This document shows positions 25,066 through 33,319 of a stretch of 64,000 nucleotides of DNA, one piece after another. This DNA comes from Amycolatopsis arida (GTDB taxonomy: Bacteria > Actinomycetota > Actinomycetes > Mycobacteriales > Pseudonocardiaceae), in assembly GCF_900115565.1 (NCBI RefSeq), contig NZ_FOWW01000009.1:1-64000 (forward strand). Reading direction: 5' to 3'. The position numbers and the translations under genes are program-made. The notes under the pieces are model-generated. The model saw only the letters and a program-made list of their open reading frames with translations. It was not told the DNA's origin and did no database searches. How positions within the stretch are numbered: position 1 is the first letter of the stretch; each line of letters opens with the position of its first letter.

Positions 25066-25902
25066 TCACACGAGCGGGCGGCCGGTCCGCAGCCGGCGAC
25101 GGAGGTCCCACAGGCAGACGTTGTAAGGGAACTCGCGCAGCATCCGGGGCAGTCGGGTGGCCACAACGGCGATCATCCGCATCAGCAGGTCGAACCGGCG
25201 CTGCTGGCGGGGCGACCAGTCCAGCCGCATCTCCGCGCGGAACCGCGCGGGGAGGAATCCGGTGGTGACGAACCGGTGGAACGGGCCGAGCAGCCGGCTG
25301 ACCGGGCGCGGGAACATCCGCAGCGTGGCGATGTCGTACAGGTAGGTTCGCACGGTGTCGTCGATATGGATTCGGTCGAGCGTGTCGTTCCAGTACCGCT
25401 CGAACGTCGCCCGTTCCGCGGGCCACATCTCCGGCCGCACCTGCAGTGTGGTGCCCAGGGCGGCCGAGGCGGAGTAGACCCGCTCGAGGTCGTCGGGGCC
25501 GGTGGGGCCGCCGAACACGCGGTAGATGTCCTCCACCCCGCGGTACAGGCACGCCGCGACCCAGAGTTGCAGCTCCGGGTCGAACGCGGAGTAGCGCACC
25601 GGGCTGGACTCGGTGGAGTAGACCTGGGCGTGCTGGCGGTTGACCGCGCGGCGGTAGGCGCCACGTTCCTCGTCGGTGCCGAGCATCGCGACCACCAGGT
25701 AGGTGAGCGTCGTGCGGGTCCGCTTCACCGGGTGCCGGAAGACGTTCCCGCTGTCCACCCGGCTCTCCACCACGCCGTAGCCGACGGCGGGCAGCGCCAG
25801 CTGCATGATCACGTTGGCCGCGCCGGCGAGCAGCCCCGCGCCGATGATCGTGTGCTCGCGGACGTCCGGCCGGAGCTCGACGATGTGGTCGCTGGGGGCC
25901 AT
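25066..25902 (-). CDS. Oxygenase MpaB/DUF2236-family protein
   Basis: A 278-aa protein of the DUF2236 (MpaB/latex-clearing-protein-like) family, which are heme-b oxygenases or oxygenase-like enzymes. Visible family features are GAANVIMQLALPAVGYGV near the N terminus, the charged R-Q-HA-VYSTESSPVRYSAFDPELQLWV segment (about 85-112) and the DWSPRQQRRFDLL helix near the end. The substrate is unknown. It is divergent from a TetR gene with a 22-bp palindrome between, so it is the likely target of that repressor. Confidence 0.85.
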   Translation of the reverse strand: MAPSDHIVELRPDVREHTIIGAGLLAGAANVIMQLALPAVGYGVVESRVDSGNVFRHPVKRTRTTLTYLVVAMLGTDEERGAYRRAVNRQHAQVYSTESSPVRYSAFDPELQLWVAACLYRGVEDIYRVFGGPTGPDDLERVYSASAALGTTLQVRPEMWPAERATFERYWNDTLDRIHIDDTVRTYLYDIATLRMFPRPVSRLLGPFHRFVTTGFLPARFRAEMRLDWSPRQQRRFDLLMRMIAVVATRLPRMLREFPYNVCLWDLRRRLRTGRPLV

Positions 25903-25930
25903 GCGGCACCTCCCGGGGCGGCGGACGCTA

Positions 25931-25952
25931 TTTGCTCACGCCCGTTCGCAAA
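25931..25952. promoter_or_regulatory. TetR-type operator between MpaB and tetR
   Basis: TTTGCTCAC, 4 nt, GTTCGCAAA: an inverted repeat with 7 of 9 arm positions paired, in the 90-bp divergent gap. Confidence 0.6.
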
Positions 25953-25992
25953 AAGGAAACCTCGTGTCGGACCGAGGTGTCAAGATGGGGCC

Positions 25993-26625
25993 ATGGAGTC
26001 GACACCGCTGCGGACCTACGGTGGGGTTCCCGGCGCCGACCGCAGGGCCGAGCGGCGGGCGCAGCTGATCGAGGCCGGGCTCGAGCTGCTCGGCGCCGCC
26101 GGCGATGCGGCGGTCGGGGAGGGGACCCTGTCGGTGCGCGGCGTGTGCCGGCAGGCCGGGCTGGCCGCCCGCTACTTCTACGAGAGCTTCGCCGACCGGG
26201 ACGCGCTGGCGGTCGCGGTGTACGACCACGTCGTCCAGGAGTTGGCGGCGGTGACCCTGGAGGCGGTCGAGGCCGCGCCGCCGGAGGCCGGGGCGAAGGT
26301 GCGCGCCGGGCTGGGCCGGCTCGTGCGGCACGTGGCGGAGGACCCGCGCCGCGGCCGGTTGCTGTTCTCCCCGATACTGGGCAGCGGCGTGCTCGCCGAG
26401 CGGCGCGCCGAGTCGACGCGGCTGTTCGTCCGGTTGCTCGGCCTGCAGGCCCGCGAGTTCTACGGGATCGGCGGCGGCGCCCGGCTCGACGTGGCGGCCG
26501 AGGTGCTGGTCGGCGGGCTCGCCCAGGTGCTCACGTCGTGGCTGGCCGGCACCCTGCGGCTGGGCGAGGAGGAGGTCGTCGCGCACTGCGCCGAGATCTT
26601 CCTCAGCATCGCCGAGGCACGGTGA
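25993..26625 (+). CDS. TetR-family regulator
   Basis: A 210-aa TetR repressor with HTH GTLSVRGVCRQAGLAARYFYESF (about 38-62) and an alanine-rich effector domain. The ATG at 25993 gives a normal TetR N terminus; ribosome-site quality is poor. It is divergent from the MpaB-family gene and probably represses it and itself through 25931-25952. Confidence 0.88.
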   Translation: MESTPLRTYGGVPGADRRAERRAQLIEAGLELLGAAGDAAVGEGTLSVRGVCRQAGLAARYFYESFADRDALAVAVYDHVVQELAAVTLEAVEAAPPEAGAKVRAGLGRLVRHVAEDPRRGRLLFSPILGSGVLAERRAESTRLFVRLLGLQAREFYGIGGGARLDVAAEVLVGGLAQVLTSWLAGTLRLGEEEVVAHCAEIFLSIAEAR

Positions 26626-26632
26626 GCGCCGG

Positions 26633-27325
26633 TCACCGCCGCCCGTCGGTGCCGGCTCGGGCGCGCCACAGCAGGGCGCCGACCAGCAGCTCACCGGCGA
26701 TGATCGGGTAGACCGAGACGCGCTCGATCAGCCCGCCGTTGGCGGCGAGGACGGCGGGCGGCACGAGGCCGTCGAGGCCGAGCAGGACGAGCGCGGCGAC
26801 ACCGACGATCCCCAGCGCCAGGCTGACGCCGGGCAGCCAGCGCGGCACCAGCGCCCGGAGACCCGACCGGCCGGCGGCGATGATCGCGAGGTTGCCGCCG
26901 GCGATGCCCAGCAACGCCCCGAGCCGGTGCAGGACCCCGACCGGCGGCGGGACGTTCTCGGGCACGAGCGCGACCAGGACCATGCCGACCGCATGCACCG
27001 CGGCCAGCGCGACGAACCCCCGTGCCGCCGTCCACCACATGGACCCGGCCACCAGCGCGGCACCGGCGAGGAACAGCACGCCCTGGGCGACGAACCCGGC
27101 GTTCATCACCGCGTGCAGTGGCGAGTCGACCACCCGGCCCTGGACCACGCCGTCCGTCCTGGCGCCGAGGTCACTGATGTAGTGGCGCCGGTAGCTGTAG
27201 TCGGGGCTGTTCCACGCGGCGGCGGCCACCGCCTCGGCGACCAGGTACACCAGGCCCGCGCCCACCAGGCTGGCGGCGGCGGTGCGGACGAGCCCACGGG
27301 TGGGCGCCGGGAGCGTGGTGGACAT
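26633..27325 (-). CDS. DUF998 membrane protein
   Basis: A 230-aa membrane protein with six predicted helices. It matches DUF998 (YISDLGAR after the first loop, SPLHAVMNAGFVAQGVLFL, VHAVGMVLVALVPENV). The family function is unknown. ATG 27325 follows GGACAAGG. It is convergent with the tetR gene, 7 bp away. Confidence 0.85.
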   Translation of the reverse strand: MSTTLPAPTRGLVRTAAASLVGAGLVYLVAEAVAAAAWNSPDYSYRRHYISDLGARTDGVVQGRVVDSPLHAVMNAGFVAQGVLFLAGAALVAGSMWWTAARGFVALAAVHAVGMVLVALVPENVPPPVGVLHRLGALLGIAGGNLAIIAAGRSGLRALVPRWLPGVSLALGIVGVAALVLLGLDGLVPPAVLAANGGLIERVSVYPIIAGELLVGALLWRARAGTDGRR

Positions 27326-27801
27326 GCCTTGTCCGTTCCCGGTGGGAGCCGGGCGAAACCCGTGGCGGGCGGGCCCCGGGTGACCATCCGAGTTCCCATC
27401 GTGTCGCCGTGCGGGGCCCGCCGGTCGCCCGCGTCCGTGGTCGACCACCGCGGCGGAGGATGGCCGGATCAGTCGCTCGGCGCGGTGGCCAGGTGGTCGA
27501 GGTGGTGCGCGATCCACGGGAGGGTGGTCGGGTCGTCGGCGTCCAGTGCGGCCAGTCGCTGCTCGTCGGTGTCGCCGTCGAGCAGCTGGTCGCCATCCGC
27601 ACGCGCGGTCGCACGTGGCGACCGGTGGCCCGCGGCCGGGCTTTCGTCAGGGCGGTGACAGCCGCCGGTCGAGGAACTGTCTCCGGTCGACGAGTTCTTC
27701 GCCCGGTGCGCCGACGTCACCCGATCGTCGCTGTTGTGGGGTGTCCCGCTCCCCGACAATCGCAGTCCTCCCGGATCGTGACGTGCGAAGGTGGGTGACC
27801 C
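27326..27801. other. Gene-poor stretch with a possible minus-strand relic
   Basis: I find no complete gene. On the minus strand 27469-27606 encodes a protein-like C terminus (DQLLDGDTDEQRLAALDADD, then HHLDHLATAPSD) with no start and no recognised family. Its upstream sense is lost by frame changes. The last ~30 bp carry the ribosome site of the hydrolase gene. Confidence 0.35.
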
Positions 27802-28710
27802 GTGACTCCGACCCCGGCTCCGACCCCGCGCCGCCGGTGGCGGTCCGCGGCCGGCGCGCTGCTGGCCGCCGTCCTGGTGGGCGTGGGGCTCGTGCCCGCT
27901 CCCGCGACCGCCGCCCCCTCCGGCTGCCCCTCGGTGGGCAGGGCGTGGGCGGCGCCCGGCCCGTTCGCGGTCACCACCGAGCAGTCCGGGCGCGGGCACA
28001 CCGTCTACCGACCCACCGACCTCGGCGGGCAGGGGTGCGACCGGCACCCGGTGATCGTCTGGGGCAACGGGACCTTCGCCGTTCCCGCGGTCTACGACGC
28101 CCTGCTCCGGCACCTGGCATCGCACGGGTTCATCGTGGCGGCGGCCGACACGACGTGGGCCGGGTCCGGGCGCGAGATGCTCGCCGGGATCGACTACCTG
28201 ACCGAACGCAACGCCGCCTCGGACAGCGTCTACTTCGGAAAGGTCGACCTCGACAACATCGGCGCGACCGGACATTCGCAGGGCGGTGGCGGCGCGATCG
28301 CCGCCGGCGGAGACTCCAGAGTGGACACGACTGTCCCGATTCAGCCCGGTCCGTGGGGCTCCACCGACGCGCTGCGCGGCCCGGTGCTGTTCCTGGCCGG
28401 GCAGCGCGACTCGATCGTCGCCCCGGAATCGGTGTACACGCGGTTCCGCGCGGCCGAGCACGTGGTCGCCGTCTACGGCGAGCTGGCCGGTGCCGGCCAC
28501 TTCGCTCCGCTGGGAGACGCCGGCGGATACCGCGGCCCGATCACCGCGTGGTTCCGCTTCCACCTCATGGGCGACGAGCAGGCCCGCGGCATGTACTTCG
28601 GCCGGGACTGCGCCTACTGCACGGCGCCCGAGTGGTCCCGCTTCGAGCGGAACGCCCGCGCCGAGGCCGTCCCCGGCGACCGGCCCGGCGTCCCGGCGGC
28701 GCGTGCCTGA
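27802..28710 (+). CDS. Secreted alpha/beta hydrolase (lipase/PETase-like)
   Basis: A 302-aa secreted hydrolase. A signal peptide (1-~38, Arg-rich then hydrophobic, ending ATAAPS) precedes an alpha/beta fold with nucleophile S159 in GHSQGG, acid D203 in AGQRDSI, and H233 in AGHFAPL. C41 and C79 may form a disulfide, as may C-Y-C near the end. Sequence style is that of actinobacterial chlorophyllase/poly(hydroxyalkanoate)-type and triacylglycerol hydrolases; the ester substrate is unknown. The GTG at 27802 follows AAGGTGGG. Confidence 0.88.
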   Translation: MTPTPAPTPRRRWRSAAGALLAAVLVGVGLVPAPATAAPSGCPSVGRAWAAPGPFAVTTEQSGRGHTVYRPTDLGGQGCDRHPVIVWGNGTFAVPAVYDALLRHLASHGFIVAAADTTWAGSGREMLAGIDYLTERNAASDSVYFGKVDLDNIGATGHSQGGGGAIAAGGDSRVDTTVPIQPGPWGSTDALRGPVLFLAGQRDSIVAPESVYTRFRAAEHVVAVYGELAGAGHFAPLGDAGGYRGPITAWFRFHLMGDEQARGMYFGRDCAYCTAPEWSRFERNARAEAVPGDRPGVPAARA

Positions 28711-28711
28711 C

Positions 28712-29131
28712 TCAGGCTTCCGCCCGCGACCCGAGGATCTCGAGGTAGTGCGGGTTGTACATCACGCCGAGGACGTTGCCGAAGGGATCGACCACGGAGG
28801 CGGTGATCCACCCCGCCTCCCCACGGTGGGTGATCGGCTGATACTCCTTCGCCCCCAGGGACAGCAGCCGGTTGACCGCGGCCGCCACGTCGTCGACGTG
28901 CCAGTACATGACCACGCCGCCCGGAGTGCTCGCGTGGCCGTCGGGCGCGTACCGCCGGTCGATGATGCCCAACTCGTCCCGTGGTCGCCGACGCGGAACT
29001 CGACGTAGGCGGGGTGACCCCTCCTCCGGCCGGACGAAGTACGGCTCGATGCCCAGCAGCTCGGCGTACCAGCGCGCGGCCGCCTCGACGTCGTCGGCCC
29101 AGTAGCTGATGGTGGCGAACCGCCGCAACAC
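28712..29131 (-). CDS. VOC (glyoxalase/bleomycin-resistance fold) protein
   Basis: A 139-aa vicinal-oxygen-chelate protein with two beta-alpha-beta modules (LRRFATISYWADDVEAAARWY and MYWHVDDVAAAVNRLL, ending VVDPFGNVLGVMYNP). GTG 29131 follows AAGGAG. Residues between VRPEEGSP and DELGIID are arginine-rich in this frame, while the next frame encodes the family-like AYVEFRVGDHG. One extra C near 29011 and one missing G near 28980 explain it. The protein as read has a scrambled 11-residue strand, so it is either altered or mis-sequenced. Confidence 0.8.
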   Translation of the reverse strand: MLRRFATISYWADDVEAAARWYAELLGIEPYFVRPEEGSPRLRRVPRRRPRDELGIIDRRYAPDGHASTPGGVVMYWHVDDVAAAVNRLLSLGAKEYQPITHRGEAGWITASVVDPFGNVLGVMYNPHYLEILGSRAEA

Positions 29132-29247
29132 GGCTGGCTCCTTCCCACTGGAAAGCGGCCCACCGGGCCGCATGACAACCGTCATCGTGCTCCCTGAAGT
29201 GCTCATCAACTGAGCACTTTTCGGTGGCGCGCCCACCCCGCTGGACC

Positions 29248-29349
29248 TCGCCGGCTGGGGCGCTGGTCGATGTGCTCGAACCGCCGACGGCCCGGGCCGA
29301 GCTCGCCAGGATCGGCGCCGAGCTCGTCGCCCGCTACGGCGACCACTGA
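29248..29349 (+). pseudogene. WYL-type regulator, C-terminal fragment
   Basis: The frame encodes VDVLEPPTARAELARIGAEL then VARYGDH and a stop, matching the very C terminus of HTH/WYL-domain (YafY-type) regulators. Everything upstream is missing. The next 200 bp (29350-29564) contain a second unrecognised coding-like fragment (AVWDADGGYAEATVVPAAF) that runs off frame near 29515. Confidence 0.5.
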
Positions 29350-29564
29350 TCTCGGTTGGTCGGAACCGTCGCCCGCCGGTGGAGAGGTCGGGCCCGGGCG
29401 GCGGGCACCTGCGGCCGGTGCCGGGACGGCGCGCGCGCCGTGTGGGATGCCGACGGCGGCTACGCCGAGGCCACCGTGGTGCCCGCCGCGTTCGCGCGCC
29501 GACTGCCCGAGGTCGATACCCGACGTCGAACTGGCGCTGCTGCGTGCCCTGGTGAGCCCGAGGC

Positions 29565-31178
29565 TCAGGCTCCTTCGGCGAGGAGGGGTTCCAAGGCCAG
29601 GTCGGGGTGCTGGCGTTGCAGGATCCGCATGGCCATCTCGTCCTCGAACAGGGCGAGGTCGGTGCCGTCGGTGCGGGTGAGGACCTCGCCGCGTCGCGCG
29701 CCGTCGACGATGGGGCGTTGGGCGGGGTCGGCGAGGCGTCGTACGGCGGTGTAGGGCAGCCGGTCCAGCCGGACCGGTGCGGAGAACTCGTGCTCGAGCC
29801 GGTGGGCGGCCACCTCGAACTGCATGGGCCCGACGGCGGCGAACACGGGTGCCGCATGACCGCGCAGGTCCGAGGTGAGGATCTGCACCACGCCCTCCGA
29901 GGCGAGCTGGTCCACCCCCTTGCGGAACTGCTTGGACCGGCTCAGGTCGGCCGGGCGGGCCACGGCGAAGTGGGCCGGCGCGAAGCTGGGCAGGCCGGGG
30001 AACCGCACGGCCGGTCGGCCGGCGTGGAGGGTGTCGCCGACCCGCAGCGCGGAGGCGTTGACCAGGCCGACCACGTCACCGGGGTAGGCGGTGTCTACTG
30101 TGGAGCGTTGCTGGCCGAACACCTGGTGCGCGTACTTGGTGGCGAAGGGCCGGCCGGTGCTGGCGTTGGTGACCACCATGCCGCGCTCGAACACCCCGGA
30201 GCACACCCGGGCGAAGGCGACCTGGTCGCGGTGCGCGGGGTCCATGCCGGTCTGCACCTTGAACACGAACGCCGAGAACGGCGCGTCCAGCGGCCGCGGG
30301 TGGCCGTCGACGTCGAGTCGCGGCGCGGGCTGGGGAGCGAGGTCGACCAGCAGGTCCAGCAGGTGCCGCACGCCGAAGTTCAGCACGGCCGCGCCGAACA
30401 GCACCGGGGTGGCCGTGGCGGTGTGGAACGCCTCCGGCGCGAACTGCCCGCCGGAGGCGGTGAGCAGCTCGGCCTCCTCCCGCGCCCGCGCCCAGTCCTC
30501 GCCGGCCTCGGCCTCGGCCCGCGCCGGGTCGATCCGCTCCTCCGGCGCCACGGTGGCGCCGCCCGCGGTGCGCTGGTAGCGCACGAACGCGCCGTCGGTG
30601 AGGTCGAGCACGCCGCGGAAGTGCCCGGCCGCGCCGACCGGCCAGGTCAGCGGCATCGGCTGCAGCCCGATCCGCTCCACCAGCTCGTCGCACAGCTCTA
30701 GCGCCTCCCGGCCGGGCCGGTCCCACTTGTTGACGAACGTCAGCACCGGAATGTCCCGGTGCCGGCACACGTCGAACAGTTTCAGTGTCTGCGGCTCCAG
30801 CCCCTTGGCCGCGTCGAGCAGCATCACCGCGGAGTCGACGGCGGAGAGCACCCGGTAGGTGTCCTCGGAGAAGTCGGCGTGGCCCGGCGTGTCCAACAGG
30901 TTGATCACCGCGTCGCGGTAGTAGAACTGCAGCGCCGCGGAGGTGATCGAGATGCCGCGGGCCCGCTCCATGGCCATCCAGTCCGACACCACACCCTGGC
31001 GGCCGGCCTTGCCGTGCACCGCCCCCGCCTCGGCGATCACCCGCGCGTGCAACGCCAGTGCCTCGGTCAGCGTCGACTTGCCCGCGTCCGGGTGGCTGAT
31101 CACCGCGAACGACCGCCGGCGGCGCGCCTGACCGACCACGTCGGAAGGGGTGACGGTGGTCGTGCTGCTGGCGGTCAT
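29565..31178 (-). CDS. prfC: Peptide chain release factor 3
   Basis: A 537-aa translational GTPase that recycles RF1/RF2 from the ribosome. G1 is SHPDAGKST (28-36), G3 DTPGHAD (96-102), G4 NKWD (150-153); the domain II/III region follows and the protein has the usual length. ATG 31178 follows GGAAGG; the 10-residue upstream extension is not family-like. Forty bp upstream lies a near-perfect 18-bp palindrome that ends in a TAGAGT -10 box, matching the site of the divergent gene, so MerR control is likely. Confidence 0.96.
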   Translation of the reverse strand: MTASSTTTVTPSDVVGQARRRRSFAVISHPDAGKSTLTEALALHARVIAEAGAVHGKAGRQGVVSDWMAMERARGISITSAALQFYYRDAVINLLDTPGHADFSEDTYRVLSAVDSAVMLLDAAKGLEPQTLKLFDVCRHRDIPVLTFVNKWDRPGREALELCDELVERIGLQPMPLTWPVGAAGHFRGVLDLTDGAFVRYQRTAGGATVAPEERIDPARAEAEAGEDWARAREEAELLTASGGQFAPEAFHTATATPVLFGAAVLNFGVRHLLDLLVDLAPQPAPRLDVDGHPRPLDAPFSAFVFKVQTGMDPAHRDQVAFARVCSGVFERGMVVTNASTGRPFATKYAHQVFGQQRSTVDTAYPGDVVGLVNASALRVGDTLHAGRPAVRFPGLPSFAPAHFAVARPADLSRSKQFRKGVDQLASEGVVQILTSDLRGHAAPVFAAVGPMQFEVAAHRLEHEFSAPVRLDRLPYTAVRRLADPAQRPIVDGARRGEVLTRTDGTDLALFEDEMAMRILQRQHPDLALEPLLAEGA

Positions 31179-31217
31179 GGGAGCCTTCCGTCGCCTCGGG
31201 TACGTCACCCACGACTC

Positions 31218-31235
31218 TACCGTTACGTCACGGTA
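31218..31235 (-). promoter_or_regulatory. MerR-type operator at the prfC promoter
   Basis: TACCGTTACGTCACGGTA, palindromic at 16 of 18 positions. On the minus strand it runs directly into TAGAGT (31219-31214), a plausible -10. Both this and the next site are preceded by GACTC on the plus strand. Confidence 0.65.
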
Positions 31236-31284
31236 AGGTCCGCTGGGTGGGCTCGTCCGGTCCCCGCCGGCCGTGCGCGGACTC

Positions 31285-31302
31285 TACCCTGACGTCAGGG
31301 TA
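31285..31302 (+). promoter_or_regulatory. MerR-type operator at the spermidine-synthase-like promoter
   Basis: TACCCTGACGTCAGGGTA is a perfect 18-bp palindrome running into TAGGCT (31301-31306), a -10 box six bases before ATG 31313. The architecture mirrors the prfC site 67 bp away. Confidence 0.7.
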
Positions 31303-31312
31303 GGCTCCCCGG

Positions 31313-31339
31313 ATGGCAACGGTGGCGAGTCCGGCATGA
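31313..31339 (+). CDS. Possible leaderless leader peptide (8 aa)
   Basis: ATG 31313 lies six bases after the TAGGCT -10 box, so a transcript could start at or next to it. It encodes MATVASPA and its TGA overlaps the next start (ATGA at 31336-31339). This would couple translation of the downstream gene, which lacks a clear ribosome site. It could also be chance. Confidence 0.35.
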   Translation: MATVASPA

Positions 31340-32070
31340 GCGCGCGGTTCGAGGAGATCGACTGGCGGCCGACGCCGATGGGCGAGCTCGTCCTGCGCCG
31401 CCGCCGGGAGCCGGTCACCGGCCAGGACGTCTACGAGATCAAGCTCGACGACGAGTTCCTGATGTCGAGCCTGTTCACGGTCAGCGAGCAGGAGCTGGCC
31501 CGGCTGGCGCTGGCCGAGCTGGCGGAGCCGGAGCTCGACGTGGTCGTCGGTGGGCTCGGGCTCGGGTACACCGCACGCACGGTGCTGGAGCATCCGCGGG
31601 TGCGCTCGCTGCTGGTGGTCGACGCGCTCGCCGAGGTGATCGAGTGGCACGAGCGCGGCGCGATCCCGGCGGGGGAGCGGCTCGTCGCCGACCCCCGGTG
31701 CACGCTGGTGCACGGCGACTTCTTCGCGATGGTCCGGTCCCCGGAGGGGCTCGCCCCGGCTGCGACCCGCCGGCGGTTCCACGCCGTCATCGTCGACATC
31801 GACCACTCCCCACGCCACCTGCTGCATCCCGGACACGCCGGGTTCTACCGCCCGCAGGGCCTGCGCCAGGTGCGAGCGCACCTCCACCCCGGCGGGGTGT
31901 TCGCCCTCTGGTCGAACGACCCGCCCGACGACGACTTCCTCGCGATGCTTGGCGGCGAGTTCGCCGCGGCGCGTGCCGAGGTCGTCACGTTCGACAACCC
32001 CGTGCAGCGGCGCACGTCGGCCTGCACCGTCTACCTGGCGGTCGCGGGTCCCGAGCCCGCCGGCCGATGA
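31336..32070 (+). CDS. Spermidine-synthase-like methyltransferase-fold protein
   Basis: A 244-aa Rossmann-fold protein of the spermidine/spermine synthase-like group. It shows VVVGGLGLGYTARTVLEHP (nucleotide site), LVVDALAEVIEWH, VHGDFFAM and VIVDIDHSPRHLL (acidic motif), and HPGGVFALWSND. The canonical aminopropyltransferase GGGDG is changed to GGLGLGY, so true polyamine synthesis is doubtful. It is followed by merR after 45 bp and preceded by a perfect MerR-type palindrome. Confidence 0.75.
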   Translation: MSARFEEIDWRPTPMGELVLRRRREPVTGQDVYEIKLDDEFLMSSLFTVSEQELARLALAELAEPELDVVVGGLGLGYTARTVLEHPRVRSLLVVDALAEVIEWHERGAIPAGERLVADPRCTLVHGDFFAMVRSPEGLAPAATRRRFHAVIVDIDHSPRHLLHPGHAGFYRPQGLRQVRAHLHPGGVFALWSNDPPDDDFLAMLGGEFAAARAEVVTFDNPVQRRTSACTVYLAVAGPEPAGR

Positions 32071-32114
32071 CACGGAGCCGGACTCGGGGCGCCGTTTCCC
32101 GGTACCGTGACGCC

Positions 32115-32534
32115 GTGTCGCGAGAAAGCGAGAAGCCCGTGGGCGAGCACATGCAGATCGGGGAGGTGGCCGAGCGCACCGGCCTGTCGCTGCGCACGAT
32201 CCGCTACTACGAGGAGGTCGGGCTGGTCGTTCCCAGCGCGCGCACCCAGGGCGGCTTTCGTCTCTACACCGAACGCGACGTCGACCGGCTGTTCCTCGCC
32301 AAGCGGATGAAGCCGTTGGGGTTCCACCTCGACGAGATGCGAGAGCTGCTCGCCCTGCTCGACGAGCCGAGGGCTCGCCGGCAGGGGGTGGGTCGGCTGC
32401 GCGAGCTGACCGAGGACGCCGAGCAGCGCTGCGCCGAGTTGCGGGCGAAGCTCGAGGCGGCGGAGGAGTTCGCCCGGACACTGCGCGACCATCTGACTCG
32501 GCGGGAGAGCGAGCTGCTGGCCAGGCGCCGCTGA
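32115..32534 (+). CDS. MerR-family regulator
   Basis: A MerR activator (139 aa from GTG 32115, or 127 aa from ATG 32151). HTH: MQIGEVAERTGLSLRTIRYY, then wing GGFRLYTERDVDRL, and a coiled coil ending LRDHLTRRESELLARRR. No cysteine pair follows the coil, so it does not look like a metal sensor. It is the second gene after the spermidine-synthase-like one. Its likely targets are the two matching palindromes at 31218 and 31285. Confidence 0.85.
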   Translation: MSRESEKPVGEHMQIGEVAERTGLSLRTIRYYEEVGLVVPSARTQGGFRLYTERDVDRLFLAKRMKPLGFHLDEMRELLALLDEPRARRQGVGRLRELTEDAEQRCAELRAKLEAAEEFARTLRDHLTRRESELLARRR

Positions 32535-32543
32535 CGCCGCGGA

Positions 32544-33221
32544 TCACTCCGGGGCGGCCAGGGCCAGGCTGTCCGGGATGGCGTCGAACGCCTCCTCGAC
32601 ACGGCGGAGGAGCGCCGCGCCGCCGCCCGGGCCGCGCCAGCTGCCGAGCTTCTCCCCCCGGCCGGGCGGTCCGTCGTGGCCGCGGCCGGCGATCCAGTTC
32701 CGCGCCGCGCACCGCCACGCGCTCAACGACATCTCGCCGAGCAGGCGGAGCCGCACGTCCTGCCGGCTATCGATGCCGAGCTTGCCCTCCAGCTCCTCGA
32801 CGATTCTGGATTGGACGGTGACCGACAGCAACAGGCTGCGGTCCCACAGCGCGGGCGTGCGGGCGATCAGGCCGCGGGTGGCGACGAACCGGCGGTCCCA
32901 GTCCGGGCCGAGCCCCTGAATGGCGGCGATCAGGGTCTCGCGAAGGAACGCCAGGACCGGGCCGCGGAGCCGCCGGTCGGCGACCTCGGTGACGTAGGCC
33001 TCCCACAGTTCCAGCTCCGCCGCCATCGCGACGTCCTCTTTGGACGTGTACATCCGGAAGAACGTGCGCTTGGAGACCTCCACCGCGTCGACCAGTTCGT
33101 CGAGGGTGGTCTCGTGGAAGCCCTTGGCGAGGAAGAGCCGCAGCGCCGTGTCCGCCAGCGCCCGGCGGGTGCGCAGCTTCTTGCGCTCGCGCAGCGGCAG
33201 GGCGCGGTCCGGCGTGCTCAC
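32544..33221 (-). CDS. TetR-family regulator of the adjacent MFS pump
   Basis: A 225-aa TetR protein. HTH: TLDELVDAVEVSKRTFFRMY (about 40-60), followed by a DUF-like effector domain (WDRRFVATRGLIARTPALWD). The GTG at 33221 gives the usual N terminus (LRERKKLRTRRALADTAL). It is divergent from the MFS gene, with a TGCCACT palindrome overlapping a GATAAT -10, a standard repressor-pump pair. The C-terminal ~30 residues are Gly-rich. Confidence 0.88.
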   Translation of the reverse strand: MSTPDRALPLRERKKLRTRRALADTALRLFLAKGFHETTLDELVDAVEVSKRTFFRMYTSKEDVAMAAELELWEAYVTEVADRRLRGPVLAFLRETLIAAIQGLGPDWDRRFVATRGLIARTPALWDRSLLLSVTVQSRIVEELEGKLGIDSRQDVRLRLLGEMSLSAWRCAARNWIAGRGHDGPPGRGEKLGSWRGPGGGAALLRRVEEAFDAIPDSLALAAPE

Positions 33222-33263
33222 GGCGGTGGAGTCTAACCACGTCCGGCAGAATGCGCCCCTGGC

Positions 33264-33301
33264 GATAATATGCCACTCAGGGTAAAGTGCCACTGAGTGG
33301 C
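33264..33301. promoter_or_regulatory. tetR/MFS divergent promoter and operator
   Basis: GATAATAT (33264-33271) is a good -10. A perfect palindrome GCCACT-G-AGTGGC lies at 33289-33301, and a related half (TGCCACTCAG) at 33271-33280. Repressor bound here would overlap the start of both transcripts. Confidence 0.6.
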
Positions 33302-33319
33302 GACAGCTGGGGGTCACGG

